Source: an uncultured Stomatobaculum sp. (GTDB lineage Bacteria > Bacillota > Clostridia > Lachnospirales > Lachnospiraceae). Taken from it: DNA of 9,526 nt. The notes under the pieces were generated by a model that was given only the letters and a program-made list of their open reading frames with translations, ran no database searches and had not been told where the DNA came from. The stretch is from assembly GCA_938010625.1 (NCBI GenBank), contig CALLVJ010000140.1, positions 1-9,526 of the forward strand, given 5' to 3'. This document shows, piece after piece, positions 6,108 to 9,526 of this stretch. A program made the translations under genes and the position numbers. Position 1 is the stretch's first letter, and each line of letters opens with the position of its first letter.

Positions 6108-8335
6108 AGTACAGAGTCGATGTGGTGCGCATCCGGGAGAACTATATTACGCTGAACGGCTGGGCCATCGGGCGGCATCCCGGGACAGAAGCTGCCTTTT
6201 CCGTGGAGGACGCGGCGCACCGCGCGATTCCGTTCAAGCTGGTTCGGACGCGCCGGGACGATGTAAGTCAGATTTATTATCACACAACATCGAAACAGGA
6301 ATATGGCTTTGACATTCGCTTTCCCTATGAGCGTGGTAAAACCTATTATCTTGTGATCGCGATGGAAGGCCGCCGGGCGCACATCAAATACAACGAAGCG
6401 CTGATTGCGAAGCGCTCTTCGGTCGCGTACAAGCGCATGGAGAAGCTCAAAGACCTCTGCAACATGGAGACCGTGCGCGTCGCCGTTGAGTATTTCAAGA
6501 AACACGGGCTCCGGAAACTCTTCCTGAAATCGAAGAATAAACTCCAGGGCATTGACTCGGATTATGAATATGCCGAGTGGTATGAGAAAACCCGCCCGAA
6601 GGCAGAGGAACTCAAAGCGCAGCGGGAGAAGATCTGGGGTGAAAGCGCACCGCGCTTTTCGATTGTGATTCCGCTCTTTGAGACGCCGGAAGTGTATCTC
6701 CGGGCGCTGCTCGACTCCCTGCTCGCTGAAACCTATCCGAAATTTGAAGTCTGCCTCGCGGATGGCAGCCGGAGCGGTCACAGCGTCGAGGCAGTTCTGA
6801 AAGACTATGCCGCGCGCGATCAGCGCATCCGCTATACAGTTCTCGGCGAAAACCGCGGGATTGCTGGCAATACGAATGCTGCACTCGCCTTGGCAGAGGG
6901 CGATTTTGTTGTGCTCTGCGATCACGATGATATTCTTCCGCCAGAGGCTCTGTACTGCTTTGCGGAGGCGCTCGCACAGAATCCAGAGGCAGACTGTATT
7001 TACTCCGATGAGGACAAGTTGGATATGGACGGCGGCTCGCTGTTCGACCCTCACTTTAAGCCTGACTTTAATCCGGATATGCTAAGTTCTGTCAACTATA
7101 TCTGTCACCTCTTTGGCGTTCGGAGGAGCCTTTTAGACACGGTCGGGATTTTTGACGCGGCCTATGACGGCGCACAGGACTACGATTTTATCTTCCGCGT
7201 GACTGAGAGAGCGCGGCAGATTGTCCATGTCCCGAAAGTTCTTTATCACTGGCGCTGTCACATGAACTCGACAGCTTCAAATCCGGAGAGCAAGCTCTAT
7301 GCGTTTGAGGCGGGGGCAAGGGCAATCCGCGCGCACTACGAGCGCGTCTACCCGGAACTCAAAATCAAAGAGGTCAAAAAGGGGGTTGACTATGGCATTT
7401 ACCATACCATCTTTGAGCTCGCGGAGGAGCCGCTGGTCTCGGTGATTATTCCGAACAAGGATCACCGCGAGGATCTCGACAAGGCGATGCGCTCTCTTCT
7501 CGAACAGGGAACTTACAAAAATCTCGAGTTCATTGTCGTCGAGAACAACTCGACTGATCCGGAGACCTTTGACTACTACGAAGCGATTCAGAAGGAACTG
7601 CCGCAGGTCAGGGTGGTCTACTACAAGGGCGGCTTTAATTTCTCGGCGATCAATAATTTTGGCGTTTCGTACGCGAAGGGCGAATACCTACTCTTTATGA
7701 ACAACGATGTCGAACTCATCAACCCGGACACGATGCGGGAACTCCTCGGCTACGGACAGCGGGAAGATGTCGGCGTGGTCGGCTGCCGTCTGCTCTACGA
7801 GGACGACACAATTCAACACGCGGGGGTTGTGATTGGCTTCGGCGGCATTGCAGGACACACCTTCATCGGGCTCCATGAAGTGCAGAACAGCTATTTTCAC
7901 CGCGCGCTGACCGCGCAGGACTACTCGGCGGTCACGGCGGCCTGTATGCTCACAAAGAAGGAAGTGTTTCTTTCGGTCGGCGGTTTTACCGAGGAGCTCG
8001 CGGTCGCATTTAATGACATTGACTACTGCCTTAAAGTGCGCGCCGCCGGAAAACTGGTGGTCTACAATCCCTATGCACTCCTGCACCACTACGAGTCGAA
8101 ATCGCGTGGGCTCGAGGATACACCGGAGAAGGTGGAGCGCTTTAACCGGGAGGTCGCGCGCTTCATGAAGCGCTGGCCGGAAATCCTTAAGCAGGGTGAT
8201 CCCTATTACAACCCGAATCTGACACTCCGGAAATCGAATTTTGCGCTGCGGGATCTCGACAAGGAGCAGATCGGGGAGCCCTATCACATGCCGGGCATTG
8301 AGAAATATCTACAGGAACTGGAGGGAAAAACGTGA
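6104..8335 (+). CDS. Large two-module family 2 glycosyltransferase (rhamnan/O-antigen type)
   Basis: This 743-residue protein has three parts. Residues 1 to about 110 form a beta-rich domain with NGWAIG (18-23), of a kind often seen ahead of family 2 glycosyltransferases in Firmicutes polysaccharide loci; its job is unknown to me. A basic helical linker (about 110-180) follows. The first GT-A module begins at FSIVIPLFE (185-193), has a DHDD metal-binding motif (273-276), and carries YDGAQDYDFIFR further on. The second begins at LVSVIIPNKDH (444-454), has NNDVEL (533-538), and ends with FNDIDYCLK and HHYESKSRG. Both modules look intact, so two linkages may be made by one chain, or one module may be structural. 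No membrane span is seen, so it probably acts at the cytoplasmic face on lipid-linked sugar. The end overlaps the next gene. Confidence 0.88.
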   Translation: MKYRVDVVRIRENYITLNGWAIGRHPGTEAAFSVEDAAHRAIPFKLVRTRRDDVSQIYYHTTSKQEYGFDIRFPYERGKTYYLVIAMEGRRAHIKYNEALIAKRSSVAYKRMEKLKDLCNMETVRVAVEYFKKHGLRKLFLKSKNKLQGIDSDYEYAEWYEKTRPKAEELKAQREKIWGESAPRFSIVIPLFETPEVYLRALLDSLLAETYPKFEVCLADGSRSGHSVEAVLKDYAARDQRIRYTVLGENRGIAGNTNAALALAEGDFVVLCDHDDILPPEALYCFAEALAQNPEADCIYSDEDKLDMDGGSLFDPHFKPDFNPDMLSSVNYICHLFGVRRSLLDTVGIFDAAYDGAQDYDFIFRVTERARQIVHVPKVLYHWRCHMNSTASNPESKLYAFEAGARAIRAHYERVYPELKIKEVKKGVDYGIYHTIFELAEEPLVSVIIPNKDHREDLDKAMRSLLEQGTYKNLEFIVVENNSTDPETFDYYEAIQKELPQVRVVYYKGGFNFSAINNFGVSYAKGEYLLFMNNDVELINPDTMRELLGYGQREDVGVVGCRLLYEDDTIQHAGVVIGFGGIAGHTFIGLHEVQNSYFHRALTAQDYSAVTAACMLTKKEVFLSVGGFTEELAVAFNDIDYCLKVRAAGKLVVYNPYALLHHYESKSRGLEDTPEKVERFNREVARFMKRWPEILKQGDPYYNPNLTLRKSNFALRDLDKEQIGEPYHMPGIEKYLQELEGKT
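8320..8325 (+). promoter_or_regulatory. Ribosome binding site serving GTG 8332 or ATG 8335
   Basis: GGAGGG lies 6 bases before a GTG at 8332 and 9 bases before the next codon, ATG at 8335. Both spacings work, so the site does not settle the start. I favour the ATG because it is the stronger codon and forms a TGATG stop/start junction. Confidence 0.5.
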
Positions 8336-9357
8336 TGGCAGAAGCGCGACGTGCGGCGTGCATCACCGTGGTGATTCCGAATTTTAATGGGATGAAATAT
8401 CTGCCACAGTGCATTGAGGCGCTGCGCCGTCAGACGGCGACAGAATTTGAGCTTCTGGTTCTGGAGAATGGTTCTTCGGACGGGAGCGCGGAGTGGCTTC
8501 GAGAGGCGAACGTGCCGACCATTTTTCTCAGCAAAAATCTCGGCTTTGCGGGGGGCGTGAACCGCGCAGTTGAGGAAGTTCAGACGCCCTATCTGATTCT
8601 TTTGAACAATGACACAGAAGTATTTCCGGATTTTGTCGAGGCGCTGATGAGGAGTATTGTGCGCTCAGAACGGATTTTTTCGGTCAGTGCGATGATGCTG
8701 CGGACCCAGAACCATGCGGAGATTGACGATGCGGGCGATCTCCTCTCACTGCCGGGCTGGGCGTTTCAGCGCGGCACCATGGAGCCGCGCTCGCACTATG
8801 AGAGAGAGGCAGAGGTTTTCTCTGCCTGCGGTGGCGCGGCGATTTACCGGACAGACATTTATCGGGCGCTCGGTGGGCTCGACACGAGCTATTTTGCCTA
8901 TCTCGAAGATCTGGATCTCGGCTGGAGAGCCAAGCTCGCAGGCTACCGGAATCTCTACTGTCCGGCGGCAAGGGTCTATCACTTTGGCTCTGCGACGAGC
9001 GGTTCCAAGTACAATGCCTTCAAAGTGCGGCTCTCTGCGCGGAATCATATCTTTACGATGGCGAAAAACCAGCCGCTCTGGCAGCTCATCTGGAACGCCC
9101 CGTTTTTGCTCGGCGGCATCGCCGTCAAAGCGGCTTTTTTTGCGAAGAAAGGGCTGCTTTCCGCCTATCTCGGTGGCCTCTTCGAAGGGCTCAGAGCGCT
9201 CCCCGCGCGGGACAAGACGGATTTTTCGAAAATTCCGACTTCTCGTATCCTCGCAATTGAGTGGGAATTGGTTCTCGGCACCGTTACCTATGTGAGGCAT
9301 TATGTCTCGCGGGTCGCGAAAAAGGAAGCTGGAAAATCGGCTTCCAATCCAGTATAA
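8335..9357 (+). CDS. Family 2 glycosyltransferase, WbbL/rhamnosyltransferase-like
   Basis: The protein has 340 residues from ATG 8335; a GTG one codon earlier (8332) is a possible alternative start. The GT-A fold begins with TVVIPNFNGMKYL (11-23). ENGSSDGS (44-51) and NLGFAGGVN (68-76) bind nucleotide, and NNDTEV (91-96) is the metal-binding DXD equivalent. The segment AYLEDLDLGWR (188-198) carries the likely catalytic acid pair Glu191/Asp192, and VYHFGSATSG (214-223) is the conserved C-terminal loop. These are hallmarks of rhamnosyltransferase-type enzymes such as WbbL, though donor identity cannot be read from sequence. A hydrophobic stretch (about 249-270) rich in Trp, Leu and Ala, followed by basic residues, suggests peripheral membrane attachment. 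It resembles the second module of the preceding protein in motif order, so the two are paralogous. It ends in TAA, 7 bases before the next gene. Confidence 0.87.
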   Translation: MAEARRAACITVVIPNFNGMKYLPQCIEALRRQTATEFELLVLENGSSDGSAEWLREANVPTIFLSKNLGFAGGVNRAVEEVQTPYLILLNNDTEVFPDFVEALMRSIVRSERIFSVSAMMLRTQNHAEIDDAGDLLSLPGWAFQRGTMEPRSHYEREAEVFSACGGAAIYRTDIYRALGGLDTSYFAYLEDLDLGWRAKLAGYRNLYCPAARVYHFGSATSGSKYNAFKVRLSARNHIFTMAKNQPLWQLIWNAPFLLGGIAVKAAFFAKKGLLSAYLGGLFEGLRALPARDKTDFSKIPTSRILAIEWELVLGTVTYVRHYVSRVAKKEAGKSASNPV

Positions 9358-9358
9358 T
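9330..9358 (+). promoter_or_regulatory. Possible sigma-70-type promoter before the initiating transferase
   Basis: TATAAT at 9353-9358, a perfect -10 hexamer overlapping the TAA stop of the glycosyltransferase gene, lies 17 bases downstream of TGGAAA (9330-9335), which matches the -35 consensus TTGACA at four of six positions. Transcription would start near 9365, the A of the next gene's ATG, so the transcript would be nearly leaderless. No extended -10 TG is present. It may be chance in this local AT-rich patch. Confidence 0.35.
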
Positions 9359-9364
9359 TTTCGT

Positions 9365-9526
9365 ATGGTAAAAGACTTCCAAAAGCAGTTCAATCGACTG
9401 CATATTCTGATTGATGCAGCGGTGATCAGCGGCTCTTATTTTCTCGCCTGGTACATTCTGTTCGGTCTCTACCACGAGAAAGTCGGGCGCCTCAGCTTTG
9501 CAATTTACATGCAGGCGCTGTTTTTC
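9365..9526 (+). CDS. Undecaprenyl-phosphate sugar phosphotransferase, N-terminal fragment (cut by window end)
   Basis: An ATG at 9365 opens a frame of 54 codons that runs off the right edge with no stop. The start MVKDFQKQFNRLHILIDA followed by a hydrophobic span (about residues 14-36, with SYFLAWYILF) closely fits the N-terminus of WcaJ/CpsE-type transferases, which carry several N-terminal membrane helices and a C-terminal catalytic domain not seen here. Such enzymes move a sugar-1-phosphate, often glucose or galactose, from a nucleotide sugar to undecaprenyl phosphate, the first step of repeat-unit assembly. There is no clear ribosome binding site in the 20 bases before the ATG, unlike the other genes here. 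It may depend on coupling to the gene ending 7 bases upstream or be read from a near-leaderless transcript. The specific sugar cannot be told from this fragment. Confidence 0.8.
   Translation, partial: MVKDFQKQFNRLHILIDAAVISGSYFLAWYILFGLYHEKVGRLSFAIYMQALFF

Noticed and set aside
5918..7054. Long open frame on the minus strand (378 codons) spanning the junction of two glycosyltransferase genes
   Set aside because: It overlaps two well-supported genes, matches no family I recognise and looks like a reverse-frame shadow.
9324..9345. Hairpin GGAAGC / GCTTCC as a terminator between the last two genes
   Set aside because: The stem is only six base pairs with a ten-base loop and no T-run follows directly; it lies inside the coding sequence of the glycosyltransferase.
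1..9526. Mobile element, CRISPR array, phage or defence system
   Set aside because: No terminal repeats, transposase, integrase, spaced repeats or defence domains are visible; every stretch is explained by polysaccharide genes.

Overview
This window is a compact, one-directional block of eight genes, all on the + strand, that build and assemble a cell-surface polysaccharide. Seven of the genes are whole or nearly whole. The first has lost its extreme 5' end and the last is cut by the right edge. The sequence looks moderately GC-rich, with GA-rich ribosome binding sites. The protein types (a Thermoanaerobacter-type secondary alcohol dehydrogenase, a two-module family 2 glycosyltransferase and a WcaJ-like initiating transferase) suggest an anaerobic Firmicute, perhaps of the Lachnospiraceae or another clostridial group. 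That assignment is inference from style, not from a marker gene.

Positions 1-5157 hold four sugar-modifying enzymes: a thiamine diphosphate (ThDP) enzyme of the acetolactate synthase fold, an extended short-chain dehydrogenase/epimerase, a SAM methyltransferase with the three-part layout of deoxysugar C-methyltransferases, and an NADP-type zinc dehydrogenase that keeps nearly all known active-site residues of Thermoanaerobacter brockii secondary alcohol dehydrogenase. Positions 5154-9357 hold three family 2 glycosyltransferases: a membrane-anchored polyprenyl-phosphate type, a long protein with two GT-A modules behind a beta-rich N-terminal domain, and a WbbL-like rhamnosyltransferase type. 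From 9365 to the edge is the start of an undecaprenyl-phosphate sugar phosphotransferase, the enzyme class that loads the first sugar on the lipid carrier.

The most interesting reading is that the first four genes make an unusual branched-chain sugar. In the known yersiniose pathway a ThDP enzyme (YerE) adds a two-carbon unit from pyruvate to a 4-keto sugar, giving a methyl ketone, and a reductase then makes the 1-hydroxyethyl branch. Here a ThDP enzyme shares an operon with a dehydrogenase whose relatives reduce exactly such methyl ketones, plus a possible C-methyltransferase. The nucleotide-sugar precursor genes expected for this pathway are not in the window and would have to lie upstream or elsewhere.

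Most junctions are 4-base start/stop overlaps (GTGA or ATGA), so the genes are probably translationally coupled. No stretch over 14 bases is without a gene. I see no tRNA, rRNA, CRISPR, insertion sequence or convincing terminator. One possible promoter with a perfect -10 hexamer lies at the end of the seventh gene, just before the initiating transferase.
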